A stretch of 64,000 nt of DNA from Pseudomonas sp. AKS31. Lineage in GTDB: Bacteria; Pseudomonadota; Gammaproteobacteria; Pseudomonadales; Pseudomonadaceae. The stretch's first letter is position 1. Every line of letters starts with the position of its first letter. This document shows, in pieces, positions 19,510 through 29,472 of the stretch. The position numbers and the translations under genes were made by a program. The notes below the pieces were generated by a model that saw only the letters and a list, made by a program, of their open reading frames with translations, was not told where the DNA came from and made no database searches. The stretch is from NCBI RefSeq assembly GCF_023634765.1, contig NZ_JAMLFX010000003.1, positions 75,266-139,265 of the forward strand. The letters are read 5' to 3'.

Positions 19510-20487
19510 ATGGCAAAGCGTATCCAGTTCCGCGCCCACGGCGGCCCCGAAGTGCTCGAATATGTTGACTACCAACCCGCCGCGCCCGGCCCCAATCAAG
19601 TGCGCGTGGCCAACAAGGCGATCGGCCTGAACTTCATCGACACCTATTACCGCAGCGGCCTGTACGCGCCGCCCGCCTTGCCGTCCGGTCTGGGAGCGGA
19701 AGGCGCGGGCATCGTCGATGCCGTAGGCAGCGACGTCACCCGGTTCAAGGTCGGTGATCGAGTGGCCTATGGCAGCGGCCCGTTGGGTGCCTACAGCGAA
19801 TTGCATGTTTTGCCCCAAGACAATCTGGTGCACCTGCCCGACGAAATCAGTTTCGAAACCGCTGCCGGGGTCATGCTCAAAGGCCTGACTGTGCAATATC
19901 TGCTGCGCCAGACCTACGAGCTCAAGGGTGGCGAAACCATCCTGTTCCACGCGGCGGCCGGCGGTGTCGGTTCGCTTGCCTGCCAATGGGCCAAAGCCTT
20001 GGGCGTGAAGCTGATTGGCACCGTCAGCTCCAGCGAGAAAGCCGAACTGGCCAAGGCCAATGGCGCTTGGGCAACCATCGATTACAGCCATGAAAACGTT
20101 GCGCAACGCGTGCTCGAATTGACTGACGGCAAGAAAGTCCCGGTGGTCTATGACGGCGTCGGCAAGGACACCTGGCTGACCTCTCTCGACAGCGTGTCGC
20201 CACGCGGCCTGGTCGTGAGCTTCGGTAATGCTTCCGGCGCGGTGGACGGGGTGAACCTGGGCATTCTTGCCGCCAAGGGCTCGCTGTACGTGACCCGGCC
20301 GACGCTGGCCACCTACGCCAACAATGCCGAGAACCTGCAGCGAATGGCCGATGAGCTGTTCGAGATGATCATCAGCGGCAAGTTGAAGGTGGATGTCAGC
20401 CAGCGTTATCCATTGGCTGATGCGGCGAAGGCACAAACCGAACTGTCCGCTCGACGCACCACTGGTTCCACCGTCCTGCTGCCTTGA
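19510..20487 (+). CDS. qor: NADPH:quinone oxidoreductase (zinc-independent MDR family)
   Basis: One-electron quinone reductase of 325 residues. The N-terminal GroES-like domain contains GLNFIDTYYRSGLY and LGAEGAGIV; the Rossmann part contains HAAAGGVGSLACQWAKALG and the NADPH-specific SSSEKAELAK. No structural zinc cysteines are present, as expected for the QOR subfamily. AAGGAG precedes the ATG. It is monocistronic and divergent from hemF, the same neighbour relation as in P. aeruginosa. Confidence 0.93.
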   Translation: MAKRIQFRAHGGPEVLEYVDYQPAAPGPNQVRVANKAIGLNFIDTYYRSGLYAPPALPSGLGAEGAGIVDAVGSDVTRFKVGDRVAYGSGPLGAYSELHVLPQDNLVHLPDEISFETAAGVMLKGLTVQYLLRQTYELKGGETILFHAAAGGVGSLACQWAKALGVKLIGTVSSSEKAELAKANGAWATIDYSHENVAQRVLELTDGKKVPVVYDGVGKDTWLTSLDSVSPRGLVVSFGNASGAVDGVNLGILAAKGSLYVTRPTLATYANNAENLQRMADELFEMIISGKLKVDVSQRYPLADAAKAQTELSARRTTGSTVLLP

Positions 20488-20551
20488 TACCTCCCGGCAT
20501 CTTGCCAGTCAGGTTTTCACCACCCTGGCTGGCAGGACGGTTCGAGCGTGT

Positions 20552-21226
20552 TCAAAACCTTGGTGGATGATTCGCCAACGGTTTTTGCGCCCAATGACCG
20601 ACAGCCGCAGGATCAGGCTGTTGAACGGCTGCGAGGACTTGCCGCCACTCGGCTGATAACACCCAGTAATCACCACGTGCGCGCTGTTCTATAGGCAAGG
20701 GGTTGGAGGCGACCGGCATCAGACCGAAACGCTGGTACAGGCGCAACTGCGAGGCCCTGCACAACGCAGTGACACCTTGATAGCCCTGTTTTATGGCCCA
20801 CTCGGCAGCGGCCGCCAGCAGACTGTTGACGGCAATGGGTTGTTGGCTGGGTGCAAGCGAGATCAAGCGACTGAATTCGACATGGCGTGACAACGCCACC
20901 GTGGGCGAAACATGTTGCTGCGCCAGCGATGCCCACTCGAACGGCGCCGGAGTGGCCCTCAATACCGCCTGCAGTTGCTCGTGCCGATACAGCAGAAAGT
21001 GGGTACTGCGCGACCGTGTCGCCAGCCGGGTTTCGAGCATCCGCGCCCTGGATGTCAGCATGTAATGCTGCAGCCGAAGCCGAAATTGCCGTTCGATAAA
21101 CCGATCGAACACCTGGGTATCCGACCCCGCTTCAAGCATCACGATACGACATCCTTCCTGGTGACTGTTTAACGTCACCTGGAGCGCCTGCAGGTAATCC
21201 GTGAGTTGCAAATCCGTAGTGTCCAT
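20552..21226 (-). CDS. GNAT-type acyltransferase resembling autoinducer/N-acyl amino acid synthases
   Basis: A 224-residue protein of uncertain function. An N-terminal helical part is followed by RMLETRLATRSRSTHFLLYR, a central HVEFSRLISL and a C-terminal RASQLRLYQRFGLMPV. The EFSRL stretch with a preceding beta segment, and the YQRFGL stretch near the end, resemble LuxI/FeeM-like members of the GNAT superfamily that join an acyl chain to an amino compound. The classical LuxI N-terminal Arg/Trp signature is not clear, so an ordinary GNAT enzyme is possible. A GGAG site precedes the ATG. It is convergent with qor. Confidence 0.5.
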   Translation of the reverse strand: MDTTDLQLTDYLQALQVTLNSHQEGCRIVMLEAGSDTQVFDRFIERQFRLRLQHYMLTSRARMLETRLATRSRSTHFLLYRHEQLQAVLRATPAPFEWASLAQQHVSPTVALSRHVEFSRLISLAPSQQPIAVNSLLAAAAEWAIKQGYQGVTALCRASQLRLYQRFGLMPVASNPLPIEQRARGDYWVLSAEWRQVLAAVQQPDPAAVGHWAQKPLANHPPRF

Positions 21227-21410
21227 TCTTTCTCCGCAGACCTTAACTTATCGAAGTGTTTCGAGTGCAGGGAAAGGATGGTTGTTTTTGGCGATACCGC
21301 CACGAAACGCAGTCTGATAATCAGGTGGGAAAATTCAGTTAATTCAGCCAGTTGAGGATTCTTCCGACGCAACAAACAGCGTCACTGCAGGATAAATCGC
21401 AGGCACGTGT

Positions 21411-21441
21411 AGTACTCCTCGCCGTCAAGGCGAGGAGTACT
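21411..21441. repeat. Perfect hairpin downstream of tsaC
   Basis: A 13-bp perfect stem, agtactcctcgcc and ggcgaggagtact, with loop gtcaa. It lies between tsaC and the GNAT-like gene, both leftward. There is no T tract on either side, so it is not a standard intrinsic terminator; it may stabilise the tsaC mRNA end. Confidence 0.6.
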
Positions 21442-21466
21442 CTCGTTACAAATGTTCGAGGCTGGA

Positions 21467-22024
21467 TCAGTCGGGACGAATGACTTTGCCGGTCGCCAGA
21501 TCACGGATCACGCTGGGGTTCTTGCGCCCACCCAGTTGCCCGCCCAGTATCAGATCGATCTGCCCACGGAAATACTGCTCGACACGCAATCGGGTGCGCG
21601 CCGCCGGGCGTCCCTGCGGGTTCGCAGAGGTCGAAATCAATGGCCCGACCATCGAGCACAGATCGCGCACTTGCGGATGATCACTGACCCGCAGCGCCAC
21701 GGTGTCATGCACCCCGGTCACCCATTCCGGCAACAGATTCTGGTGCGGCACCAGCCAGGTATTTGGCCCCGGCCAGGTGCTGGCCATGCGGTCGATCCAT
21801 TCTTGCGGGAAGTCTTCGAACAGGAAGTCGAACTGGCGAATGTTGTCGGCAACCAGAATAAGGCCTTTGACCACCGAACGATTCTTGATCGCCAGCAACC
21901 GATCCACAGCCTCTTCGTTCCACGGGTCGCAACCCAGCCCCCAGACGGCTTCGGTTGGATAGGCAATCACCGCCCCGGCGCGAATCTCTCGTGCGGCTTG
22001 TTGCACACGCCAACTGTTAACCAT
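21467..22024 (-). CDS. tsaC: Threonylcarbamoyl-AMP synthase
   Basis: Makes threonylcarbamoyl-AMP from threonine, bicarbonate and ATP, the first step of the t6A37 modification of ANN-decoding tRNAs. 185 residues, single YrdC domain. The nucleotide-binding motifs [14 protein letters not shown] and [11 protein letters not shown] are intact. It is the last gene of the run tsaP-dprA-tsaC, 55 bp after dprA. The short form without a Sua5 domain is normal for gammaproteobacteria. Confidence 0.95.
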   Translation of the reverse strand: MVNSWRVQQAAREIRAGAVIAYPTEAVWGLGCDPWNEEAVDRLLAIKNRSVVKGLILVADNIRQFDFLFEDFPQEWIDRMASTWPGPNTWLVPHQNLLPEWVTGVHDTVALRVSDHPQVRDLCSMVGPLISTSANPQGRPAARTRLRVEQYFRGQIDLILGGQLGGRKNPSVIRDLATGKVIRPD

Positions 22025-22079
22025 GAAAAAACTCTCCGCAAACAGGTTTCGCGCAGTTTACCGATCTTCCTTGTAAAAC

Positions 22080-23180
22080 CTAGCGTGTCCTGGCCAACCA
22101 GCGACCGTTTTCGCACACCGCACGGCCATCCATTTCCAGTTCGGTGAGTGCCGCCAGCACTTTGGGCAACGCCCAGCCGCTGCTGTCGGCCAAGCCTTCG
22201 CTGGTGTGCGGGGCGGCGTGGAGCAGGCTGAGCAACGGGTGATCAACGTTCGCCGTGTCAGTGGATAGCGGCAGATGCTGCCAGCCGCGCAGGGCTTCAA
22301 GGATGTGCTCGATGGTTTCCACCAGCACCGCGCCATCGCGAATCAATTGATGGCAACCGCGCGCCCCGGGGTGATGAATCGAACCGGGAATGGCATAAAC
22401 CTCACGCCCCTGTTCGGCCGCCAGCCGCGCGGTGATCAGTGAGCCACTGGCCACGCTGGCCTCAACCACCAACACACCGAGGGACAAACCGCTGATGATG
22501 CGGTTCCGCCGCGGGAAGTTGCTCGCCGTCGGCCCGGCGTCCAGCGGAAACTCTGAAAGCACTGCGCTGCCGGACGCAATCATCGCTTCAGCCAAGTGCC
22601 GATTGCGCTGTGGATAAAAATTTTCCAAGCCCGTGCCGAGTACACCCACCGTCAACCCGCCAACATCCAGCGCAGCCTGATGCGCAGCGGCATCAATGCC
22701 CAGCGCCAGACCGCTGGTGATGACAAAACCGGCCCCGGCAAGACTGCGGGAAAACGCCGCCGCCGTGTCCATGCCCGGACGCGAAGCGCGACGGCTGCCA
22801 ACCATCGCCAGTTGCGGTTTTTCCAGAATCTGCGGGTCTCCGGCAACGAACAACAGGGGTGGCGGGTCGGGAATCTGCGCCAGCAGCGCCGGGTAATCCG
22901 CCTGGTCCCACATCAACAAATGATGCCCCGGCCGCTCTAGCCAGCGCATTGCGTGGCTAGCGCCATCGCGAACCGTGGGACAGCGCCGCGCTTCAGCACT
23001 TGCCACGGGCAAACCCAGCGAGCGCCAGGCACTGGCCGGTGCGCTGATCGCTTTGGAGGCCGAGCCGAAGGCTTCGAGCAATTTGGCAAAACGCTTCGGA
23101 CCGACATCCGGCAAGCGATGCAGGCGCAAACGCGCTTCCAGTTCCGCCGGGGAAACCGGCGTACAGACAGGCAACATCAT
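22080..23180 (-). CDS. dprA: DNA-processing protein DprA
   Basis: Loads RecA on incoming single-stranded DNA during natural transformation and also protects it. 366 residues. An N-terminal helix-hairpin-helix-like region (LPDVGPKRFAKLLEAFG) is followed by the Rossmann-type SMF core with VGSRRASRPG, SGLALGIDAAAH, FPRRNRIISGLSLGVLVVEA and GSLITARLAAEQGREVYAIPG, then a C-terminal winged-helix (residues about 305-366). It sits between tsaP and tsaC in the conserved order. Confidence 0.94.
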   Translation of the reverse strand: MMLPVCTPVSPAELEARLRLHRLPDVGPKRFAKLLEAFGSASKAISAPASAWRSLGLPVASAEARRCPTVRDGASHAMRWLERPGHHLLMWDQADYPALLAQIPDPPPLLFVAGDPQILEKPQLAMVGSRRASRPGMDTAAAFSRSLAGAGFVITSGLALGIDAAAHQAALDVGGLTVGVLGTGLENFYPQRNRHLAEAMIASGSAVLSEFPLDAGPTASNFPRRNRIISGLSLGVLVVEASVASGSLITARLAAEQGREVYAIPGSIHHPGARGCHQLIRDGAVLVETIEHILEALRGWQHLPLSTDTANVDHPLLSLLHAAPHTSEGLADSSGWALPKVLAALTELEMDGRAVCENGRWLARTR

Positions 23181-23260
23181 GGATCATCCTTGATCGTTAT
23201 AAGCCCCGAACCATTCGGAACAAGCTGTGGATAACTCTGTTGGTAACTTGTGAAGCAAGC

Positions 23261-24286
23261 TTACGGATTGCGAACCTTGTCGAGCACCGCCAGCGAGCGC
23301 GATGCGTTGAGAACGAGGCCGTAGCTGAGTTTGTCGTAAGTGCGGAACACCATCAGTAAACCGGCGCGTTCATCGGGAATTTTCAGCGGCTGGCCGGTGA
23401 TGCGGTCACGCACGGTTTCACCAGTTTTCATCACCGCCAGTACGTTGCCCTCGGCCAGACCATCGCGCTTGCCTTTGTTCAGGGTGACCACGTCCATCAC
23501 GCCGATCTGGGTGACACCGCGCGGGACATCGATGATCACACCGTTGATGCTGGTGGTTGGCGCGCTGGGCATGAAGGTCGAATTGATCGAGCGCTCCTCG
23601 CCACTGAACAAGCGGTCGCCGAGGCGTACTTCCTGAGTGGTGCGTTGCAGGGCGAGGGTGGCAACGTCGCCTTCAGTGGCGACGATTTCGCCGCCGCCGA
23701 TGTCATCGGCGTTGATCCCGAGGAACTCCTTGGTCTGCGGATCGGTGTAGACCTTGCCCTGACGGAAGATGCCGTAGACGGGTTGATCCGGGTCGAAATG
23801 GCCGCGCGCGAAGATCCGGTCGCCCGTGCCGCTGAGCACGCGTTCGGCGTCACCCGCGACGATGTACGGCGCCTTGTCGAAATCCTCGACCTTGTCGACG
23901 ATGCGGTTGCTCAACAGGAAACTGTTGATCGATTTCAATGGAATGCTCGGAATCGCCTCGGCCACCGGGATGGTGCGAATACGCGGCGAGAGCTTGATGG
24001 TGCCGCGCGACTCGCCGCGATTGAGCGTCAGGCGCGGTTGGCCGTTGACGTAGCTGAGGGTCAGCGTGTCGCCGGGATAGATCAGATTGGGGTTTTCAAT
24101 CTGCGGATTGGCCCGCCACAGTTGTGGCCACTCCCAGGGCTCGCGCAGGTATTTGCCGGAAATATCCCAGAGGGTGTCCCCCGAAACCACCGTGTATTGC
24201 TGTGGAAAACCATCCCTGAGTTGCACTTGCCCTTGCGCCACGCCGGCCGAAGCCAACAGCAGCAGGGCGAGTAGTGTTTTCCTCAT
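23261..24286 (-). CDS. tsaP: LysM-domain protein, type IV pilus secretin-associated (TsaP-like)
   Basis: Periplasmic peptidoglycan-binding protein of 341 residues. A signal peptide (MRKTLLALLLLASAGVAQG) is followed by a LysM domain at about residues 30-75 (YTVVSGDTLWDISGKYL ... IYPGDTL) and a long C-terminal region with a flagellar-assembly-like fold. In P. aeruginosa the gene in this position is the TsaP homologue that links the PilQ secretin to the cell wall; the name is given on synteny and architecture. The start is MRKTLL, not an upstream in-frame codon, because the signal peptide begins there. It is divergent from def. Confidence 0.85.
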   Translation of the reverse strand: MRKTLLALLLLASAGVAQGQVQLRDGFPQQYTVVSGDTLWDISGKYLREPWEWPQLWRANPQIENPNLIYPGDTLTLSYVNGQPRLTLNRGESRGTIKLSPRIRTIPVAEAIPSIPLKSINSFLLSNRIVDKVEDFDKAPYIVAGDAERVLSGTGDRIFARGHFDPDQPVYGIFRQGKVYTDPQTKEFLGINADDIGGGEIVATEGDVATLALQRTTQEVRLGDRLFSGEERSINSTFMPSAPTTSINGVIIDVPRGVTQIGVMDVVTLNKGKRDGLAEGNVLAVMKTGETVRDRITGQPLKIPDERAGLLMVFRTYDKLSYGLVLNASRSLAVLDKVRNP

Positions 24287-24446
24287 GCAGTGAATCCCTT
24301 TATCATGTGCGTTCGCGTGAACCGTCAGAGCCCCCGTGGCTCGCTTGTGCAAAATGCACAAGCTACGCTTCACAACGGTAGCCTGCATCTTCGGACCTGC
24401 CAGGCCATCGCCCGACTTTACTCAACGTGTGCAGCAATCAAAGCCT

Positions 24447-24953
24447 ATGGCCATTTTAAACATCCTCGAATTCCCGGACCCGCGTCTGCGCACTATCGCC
24501 AAGCCTGTGGCCGTAGTGGACGACGAAGTGCGTCAGTTGGTCGATGACATGTTTGAAACAATGTATGAAGCGCCGGGCATCGGCCTTGCCGCGACCCAGG
24601 TCAACGTGCACAAACGTATCGTCGTGATGGACCTTTCCGAAGACCGTACCGAACCGCGGGTGTTCATCAACCCCGAGTTCGAATCGCTGACCGACGAAAT
24701 GGACCAATACCAGGAAGGCTGCCTGTCGGTACCGGGTTTCTACGAAAACGTCGACCGCCCGCAAAAGGTCAAAATCAAGGCGCTGGACCGCGACGGCAAG
24801 CCCTATGAGCTGATCGCCGAAGGCTTGCTCGCGGTGTGCATCCAGCACGAATGCGACCACCTCAATGGCAAATTGTTCGTCGATTACCTGTCCACGCTCA
24901 AACGCGACCGGATCAAGAAGAAACTGGAAAAGCAGCACCGCCAGAACGCTTGA
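24447..24953 (+). CDS. def: Peptide deformylase
   Basis: Removes the formyl group from the N-terminal methionine of nascent proteins. 168 residues, the usual size. The three metal-site motifs are intact: [17 protein letters not shown] and QHECDHLNG (Fe2+ ligands Cys and two His, catalytic Glu). The start [15 protein letters not shown] is the family standard. It begins the def-fmt-rsmB-trkA run. Confidence 0.96.
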   Translation: MAILNILEFPDPRLRTIAKPVAVVDDEVRQLVDDMFETMYEAPGIGLAATQVNVHKRIVVMDLSEDRTEPRVFINPEFESLTDEMDQYQEGCLSVPGFYENVDRPQKVKIKALDRDGKPYELIAEGLLAVCIQHECDHLNGKLFVDYLSTLKRDRIKKKLEKQHRQNA

Positions 24954-24964
24954 TGCCCTTCTTC

Positions 24965-24990
24965 AAAGGCTTGCTGCGGCAAGCCTTTTT
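24965..24990 (+). terminator. Hairpin with T tract between def and fmt
   Basis: The stem aaaggcttg/caagccttt with loop ctgcgg is followed by ttttctttttatg. It lies only 20 bp before the fmt start, so it may act as an attenuator or partial terminator within the operon rather than a full stop. Confidence 0.65.
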
Positions 24991-25010
24991 CTTTTTATGA
25001 GACGCCCTTC

Positions 25011-25970
25011 ATGACTGAGCCACTGCGCATCGTTTTTGCCGGCACCCCGGAATTCGCCGCCGAACACCTCAAGGCCCTGCTGAACAGCCCTTACGAGATC
25101 GTTGCGGTCTACACCCAACCGGATCGTCCGGCCGGTCGCGGGCAAAAACTGATGCCCAGCCCGGTCAAACAGTTGGCCTTGGAAAACAATATCCAGGTGT
25201 TGCAGCCGCCGACGTTGCGCAACCCTGACGCGCAGGCTGAACTGGCCGCACTGAAGCCGGATTTGCTGGTGGTGGTCGCTTATGGCCTGATCCTGCCGCA
25301 AGTGGTGCTGGATATTCCGCGTCTGGGCTGCATCAACAGCCACGCCTCGTTGCTGCCACGCTGGCGCGGTGCGGCGCCGATCCAGCGCGCCGTGGAACAC
25401 GGTGACGCGGAAAGCGGCGTCACCGTGATGCGCATGGAAGCCGGCCTCGACACCGGACCGATGCTGCTCAAGGTCGTCACCCCGATCACTGGCGCAGACA
25501 CCGGCGGCACGCTGCACGACCGCCTCGCCGAAATGGGCCCGCCTGCCGTGGTGCAAGCGATTGCCGGTCTGGCTGCTGGCACCCTGGAAGGCGAAGTGCA
25601 GAACGATGAGCTCGCCACTTATGCACACAAGCTGAACAAAGACGAAGCACGCATCGACTGGAGCCGTCCGGCGGTTGAGCTGGAACGCCTGGTGCGCGCC
25701 TTCAACCCATGGCCGATCACCCACAGCACCCTCAACGGTGAAGCGCTGAAAGTCCTGGCGGCAACACTTGCCGACGGTAAAGGCGCACCGGGTGAAATCC
25801 TCAGCGCCAGAAAGGATGGTCTGATCGTCGCCTGCGGCGAACAAGCGCTGTGCCTGACCCGCCTGCAATTACCCGGCGGCAAGGCGCTGAACTTCAGCGA
25901 CCTGTTCAACAGCCGCCGGGAGAAATTCGCCGTCGGCACGGTGCTCGGCGCAGCGGTGGACGCGCAATGA
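25011..25970 (+). CDS. fmt: Methionyl-tRNA formyltransferase
   Basis: Formylates the initiator Met-tRNA using 10-formyl-tetrahydrofolate. 319 residues. The N-terminal Rossmann half contains [18 protein letters not shown] and the catalytic segment [20 protein letters not shown]; the C-terminal OB-fold domain begins near residue 205. Its stop overlaps the rsmB start by ATGA, showing coupled translation. Confidence 0.96.
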   Translation: MTEPLRIVFAGTPEFAAEHLKALLNSPYEIVAVYTQPDRPAGRGQKLMPSPVKQLALENNIQVLQPPTLRNPDAQAELAALKPDLLVVVAYGLILPQVVLDIPRLGCINSHASLLPRWRGAAPIQRAVEHGDAESGVTVMRMEAGLDTGPMLLKVVTPITGADTGGTLHDRLAEMGPPAVVQAIAGLAAGTLEGEVQNDELATYAHKLNKDEARIDWSRPAVELERLVRAFNPWPITHSTLNGEALKVLAATLADGKGAPGEILSARKDGLIVACGEQALCLTRLQLPGGKALNFSDLFNSRREKFAVGTVLGAAVDAQ

Positions 25971-27277
25971 ATCCGCGTCTGGCCGCCGCCAAGGCACTCG
26001 CCGCCGTGCTCAGCGGCAAGGCTTCGCTGAACAGTTCGCTGCCGACGCAACTGGACAAAGTCGAGGATCGCGATCGCGGTTTCACTCAGGATCTGGCGTT
26101 CGGCACTGCGCGCTGGCAGCCACGCCTGTCGGCGCTGGCGGAAAAACTTCTGCAGAAACCATTCAAGGCTGCCGACGCCGATGTCGAAGCGCTGCTGCTG
26201 GTCGGCCTCTACCAATTGCTCTACACCCGCGTCCCGGCCCACGCTGCCATCGGCGAAACCGTCGGTTGCGCCGACAAGCTGAAAAAGCCTTGGGCCAAGG
26301 GCCTGCTCAACGCCGTGCTGCGCAATGCCCAGCGCGAAAGCGCGACGATTTTCGCCGAGCTGGAACGTGACCCAGTGGTGCGCACCGCTCACCCGCGCTG
26401 GCTGCAAAAGTCCCTGAAAGCCTTCTGGCCAGAACAGTGGGAAACCATCTGCGAGGCGAACAACGCGCATCCGCCGATGATTCTGCGGGTCAACCGCCGC
26501 CATCACAGCCGCGACGCCTATCTCGCTCTGCTGACTGAGGCTGGAATTGCCGCGACGCCATGTGTGTACAGCCGCGACGGCATCATCCTCGAAGCGGCTG
26601 CCGACGTGCGCAGTCTGCCGGGGTTCGCCGAAGGCTGGATCAGCGTGCAGGACGAAGCTGCGCAACTGGCTGCCGATCTGCTCGATCTGGCGCCGGGCCA
26701 GCGCGTGCTCGATGCCTGTTGCGCGCCCGGTGGCAAGACCTGCCACATCCTCGAAGCCGAACCGGCGCTCGCCGGGGTGGTGGCGGTGGACCTCGAAGCC
26801 AAACGTCTGGTGCGGGTCAAAGAGAATCTTGAACGCCTCGGTCTGAGCGCCGAACTGATCGCCGCCGACGGTCGCGATACCGAAAAGTGGTGGGACGGCA
26901 AACCGTTCCAGCGCATCCTGCTCGACGCACCGTGCTCGGCCACCGGCGTGATCCGCCGTCATCCGGACATCAAGCTGACCCGTCAGCCGGACGACATCAT
27001 CGCCCTCGCGCAACTGCAAGGCGAACTGCTCGACGCGATGTGGAAAACCCTCGAAGTCGGCGGCATCCTGCTGTACGCCACCTGCTCGACGCTGCCGACC
27101 GAGAACACCGAAGTCATCGCTGCGTTCCTCGAACGCACTCCCGGTGCCCGAGAACTGGATCTGGCCACGTCGGCCGGGCTCAAACAGCCCCATGGTCGCC
27201 AATTGCTGGCCCAGCAGGGTGGCCATGACGGGTTCTACTACGCCAAGCTGATCAAGATCGCTGCCGCGCGCAGCTAA
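25967..27277 (+). CDS. rsmB: 16S rRNA m5C967 methyltransferase
   Basis: Methylates C967 of 16S rRNA with S-adenosylmethionine. 436 residues. The N-terminal 140 residues are the NusB-like RNA-binding domain; the methyltransferase part has the AdoMet loop [15 protein letters not shown] and the two m5C-enzyme cysteines in LDAPCSATG and YATCSTLP. The start [11 protein letters not shown] overlaps the fmt stop by 4 bp and is preferred over an upstream codon lying inside fmt. Followed 22 bp later by trkA. Confidence 0.95.
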   Translation: MNPRLAAAKALAAVLSGKASLNSSLPTQLDKVEDRDRGFTQDLAFGTARWQPRLSALAEKLLQKPFKAADADVEALLLVGLYQLLYTRVPAHAAIGETVGCADKLKKPWAKGLLNAVLRNAQRESATIFAELERDPVVRTAHPRWLQKSLKAFWPEQWETICEANNAHPPMILRVNRRHHSRDAYLALLTEAGIAATPCVYSRDGIILEAAADVRSLPGFAEGWISVQDEAAQLAADLLDLAPGQRVLDACCAPGGKTCHILEAEPALAGVVAVDLEAKRLVRVKENLERLGLSAELIAADGRDTEKWWDGKPFQRILLDAPCSATGVIRRHPDIKLTRQPDDIIALAQLQGELLDAMWKTLEVGGILLYATCSTLPTENTEVIAAFLERTPGARELDLATSAGLKQPHGRQLLAQQGGHDGFYYAKLIKIAAARS

Positions 27278-27299
27278 ACGGATTTAACGGAGTGACTGG

Positions 27300-28676
27300 A
27301 TGAAAATCATCATCCTCGGTGCGGGACAGGTCGGCGGTTCGCTGGCAGAACATCTGGCCAGCGAGGCCAACGATATTACGGTAGTCGACACCGACGGTGA
27401 GCGCCTGCGCGACCTCGGCGACCGCCTCGACATCCGCACCGTGCAGGGCCGGGGCTCGCTGCCGTCGGTGCTGCGTCAGGCCGGCGCCGACGACGCTGAC
27501 ATGCTGGTGGCGGTGACCAACAGCGACGAAACCAACATGGTCGCCTGCCAGGTCGCCCACACGCTGTTCCACACGCCGACCAAGATCGCCCGGGTGCGCG
27601 AAGCGTCTTATCTGAATCGCGAAGAGCAACTGTTCCAGAACGAAGCGATTCCGGTCGACGTGCTGATCAGCCCCGAGCAAGTGGTGACCAACTACATCAA
27701 GCGCCTGATCCAGCATCCGGGCGCCTTGCAGGTGATCGACTTCGCCGAAGGCGCGGCGCAACTGGTGGCGGTACGCGCTTATTACGGCGGGCCGCTGGTG
27801 GGTCAGCAACTGCGCCAGTTGCGTGAGCACATGCCGAATGTCGAAACTCGAGTGGCAGCGATTTTCCGCCGTGACCGACCGATCCTGCCCCAGGGCGATA
27901 CGGTGATCGAGGCCGATGACGAAGTCTTTTTCATCGCCGCCCGTGAGAATATTCGCGCGGTGATGAGCGAAATGCGCCGCCTCGACGAAACCTACAAACG
28001 CATCGTTATCGCTGGCGGCGGGCAAATCGGTGAACGTCTGGCCGAGGCCATCGAAAGCCGTTATCAGGTGAAGATCATCGAGATGAGCCCGGCGCGCTGC
28101 CGTTATCTCTCCGATACGCTCGACAGCACCGTGGTGTTGCAGGGCAGCGCTTCGGACCGGGATTTGCTGCTGGAAGAGAACATTGCCGACGCCGACATCT
28201 TCCTCGCCCTGACCAACGACGACGAAGCCAACATCATGTCGTCGCTGCTGGCCAAACGGCTGGGGGCGAAGAAGGTCATGACGATCATCAACAACCCCGC
28301 CTACGTCGATCTGATTCAGGGCGGCGATATCGACATTGCCATCAGCCCGCAACTGGCGACCATCGGCACCCTGCTGGCGCACGTGCGCCGTGGCGATATC
28401 GTCAGCGTGCACTCATTGCGTCGCGGTGCCGCAGAAGCGATCGAGGCGATTGCCCACGGTGATGCGAAGTCGAGCAAGGTGATCGGCAAACCGATCGAGA
28501 AGATCGGCCTGCCGCCCGGCACCACCATCGGCGCGGTGATCCGCAACGAACAAGTGATCATCGCCCACGATGACACCGTGATCGAAGCGGGCGACCATGT
28601 GATTCTGTTCCTTGTGGATAAAAAGCATATTCGCGATGTGGAGAAGCTGTTTCATGTGGGGTTGAGCTTCTTCTGA
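27300..28676 (+). CDS. trkA: Trk potassium uptake regulator TrkA
   Basis: Cytoplasmic gating subunit of the Trk K+ uptake system (TrkH/TrkG). 458 residues with two tandem RCK units, each an NAD-binding Rossmann domain ([19 protein letters not shown] at the start and [18 protein letters not shown] at about residue 235) followed by a TrkA-C domain. A GGAGTG site precedes the ATG. It is the last gene of the def-fmt-rsmB-trkA run. Confidence 0.95.
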   Translation: MKIIILGAGQVGGSLAEHLASEANDITVVDTDGERLRDLGDRLDIRTVQGRGSLPSVLRQAGADDADMLVAVTNSDETNMVACQVAHTLFHTPTKIARVREASYLNREEQLFQNEAIPVDVLISPEQVVTNYIKRLIQHPGALQVIDFAEGAAQLVAVRAYYGGPLVGQQLRQLREHMPNVETRVAAIFRRDRPILPQGDTVIEADDEVFFIAARENIRAVMSEMRRLDETYKRIVIAGGGQIGERLAEAIESRYQVKIIEMSPARCRYLSDTLDSTVVLQGSASDRDLLLEENIADADIFLALTNDDEANIMSSLLAKRLGAKKVMTIINNPAYVDLIQGGDIDIAISPQLATIGTLLAHVRRGDIVSVHSLRRGAAEAIEAIAHGDAKSSKVIGKPIEKIGLPPGTTIGAVIRNEQVIIAHDDTVIEAGDHVILFLVDKKHIRDVEKLFHVGLSFF

Positions 28677-28700
28677 TCCTGAATGAGCGGTGCCTTCATT

Positions 28701-28799
28701 GGCCCCATCGCTGGCAAGCCAGCTCCCACAGGTTTTTCGGTTGTTCACAAATGTGATGTGCACCCGAGATCCTTGTGGGAGCTGGCTTGCCAGCGATGG
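28701..28799. repeat. REP palindrome pair
   Basis: The arms ggccccatcgctggcaagcc and ggcttgccagcgatggc, each with agctcccaca/tgtgggagct, enclose about 45 bases between trkA and the TPR gene. It is the same type as the element at 6,228. Confidence 0.85.
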
Positions 28800-28843
28800 C
28801 GGTACCGCAGATCTTTCTGACGCACTAGAAAAGGAACCCACCG

Positions 28844-29158
28844 ATGCTCGAATCCCTGGAAAAAATGCTCGCCAAGGGTGTGGATAACTCGCTGCTGCGC
28901 TTCGGCCTGGGCAAGGGTTATCTGGATCTGGGCGAAAACGCCAAAGCCGCCGAGCACTTCCAGCGCTGTGTCGGCTTCGATGCGAAGTACTCGGCAGCCT
29001 GGAAGCTGTTGGGCAAGGCGCATCTGGCGCTGGGCGAGCACGCCGCCGCACGTCTGGCGTGGGAACAGGGGCTGGAAGCGGCCCGCGCCCATGGCGACAA
29101 GCAGGCCGAGAAGGAAATGTCGGTGTTTCTGAAGAAGCTCGATCGTCAGGCGCAATAA
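28844..29158 (+). CDS. Small tetratricopeptide-repeat protein
   Basis: A 104-residue helical protein with two TPR-like units (LRFGLGKGYLDLGENAKAAEHF and SAAWKLLGKAHLALGEHAAARL). TPR units mediate protein-protein contacts; no partner is evident. A clear AAGGA site precedes the ATG. It ends 1 bp before the end of the convergent PilZ gene. Function unknown. Confidence 0.8.
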   Translation: MLESLEKMLAKGVDNSLLRFGLGKGYLDLGENAKAAEHFQRCVGFDAKYSAAWKLLGKAHLALGEHAAARLAWEQGLEAARAHGDKQAEKEMSVFLKKLDRQAQ

Positions 29159-29159
29159 G

Positions 29160-29399
29160 TCAAAGGTAGCGAAGACCGATACCGTCGGCATCCACCGTCA
29201 CCACTTCCATCCGCACCCGCGGCGCGCTTGTAGGTAGCCCCTGCACCTGACCGTAAACCACTGCGCCCTTGGGCAAAGAAGCCAGAACCGGATGCTGCAC
29301 AAACACCCCGGTAGGCGACAGGTTGCGCGTCTGCCCAAGGCATTCGCCGAAGCTGGCGTGGGTGATCTTGATGCGGAAAGATTTGCGTTGTTCGGACAT
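29160..29399 (-). CDS. PilZ domain c-di-GMP-binding protein
   Basis: A 79-residue single-domain protein. Both halves of the c-di-GMP site are visible: RxxxR in RKSFR near the N terminus and the (D/N)xSxxG motif in NLSPTG. It should bind cyclic di-GMP and pass the signal to a partner. It is smaller than the usual 100-residue PilZ domain but holds all strands. It lies downstream of the HtrB-type acyltransferase gene with a 73-bp gap, on the same strand. Confidence 0.85.
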   Translation of the reverse strand: MSEQRKSFRIKITHASFGECLGQTRNLSPTGVFVQHPVLASLPKGAVVYGQVQGLPTSAPRVRMEVVTVDADGIGLRYL

Positions 29400-29472
29400 C
29401 TTGTTGCGCCCTTTGATGAACGGTTGTGGATAACCTCAGCAGAGAAGTTATCCACAGATCATGCCAATCAGC

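Noticed and set aside
21411..21441. Terminator for tsaC
   Set aside because: The hairpin is perfect but has no T tract on either strand, so it is listed as a repeat only.
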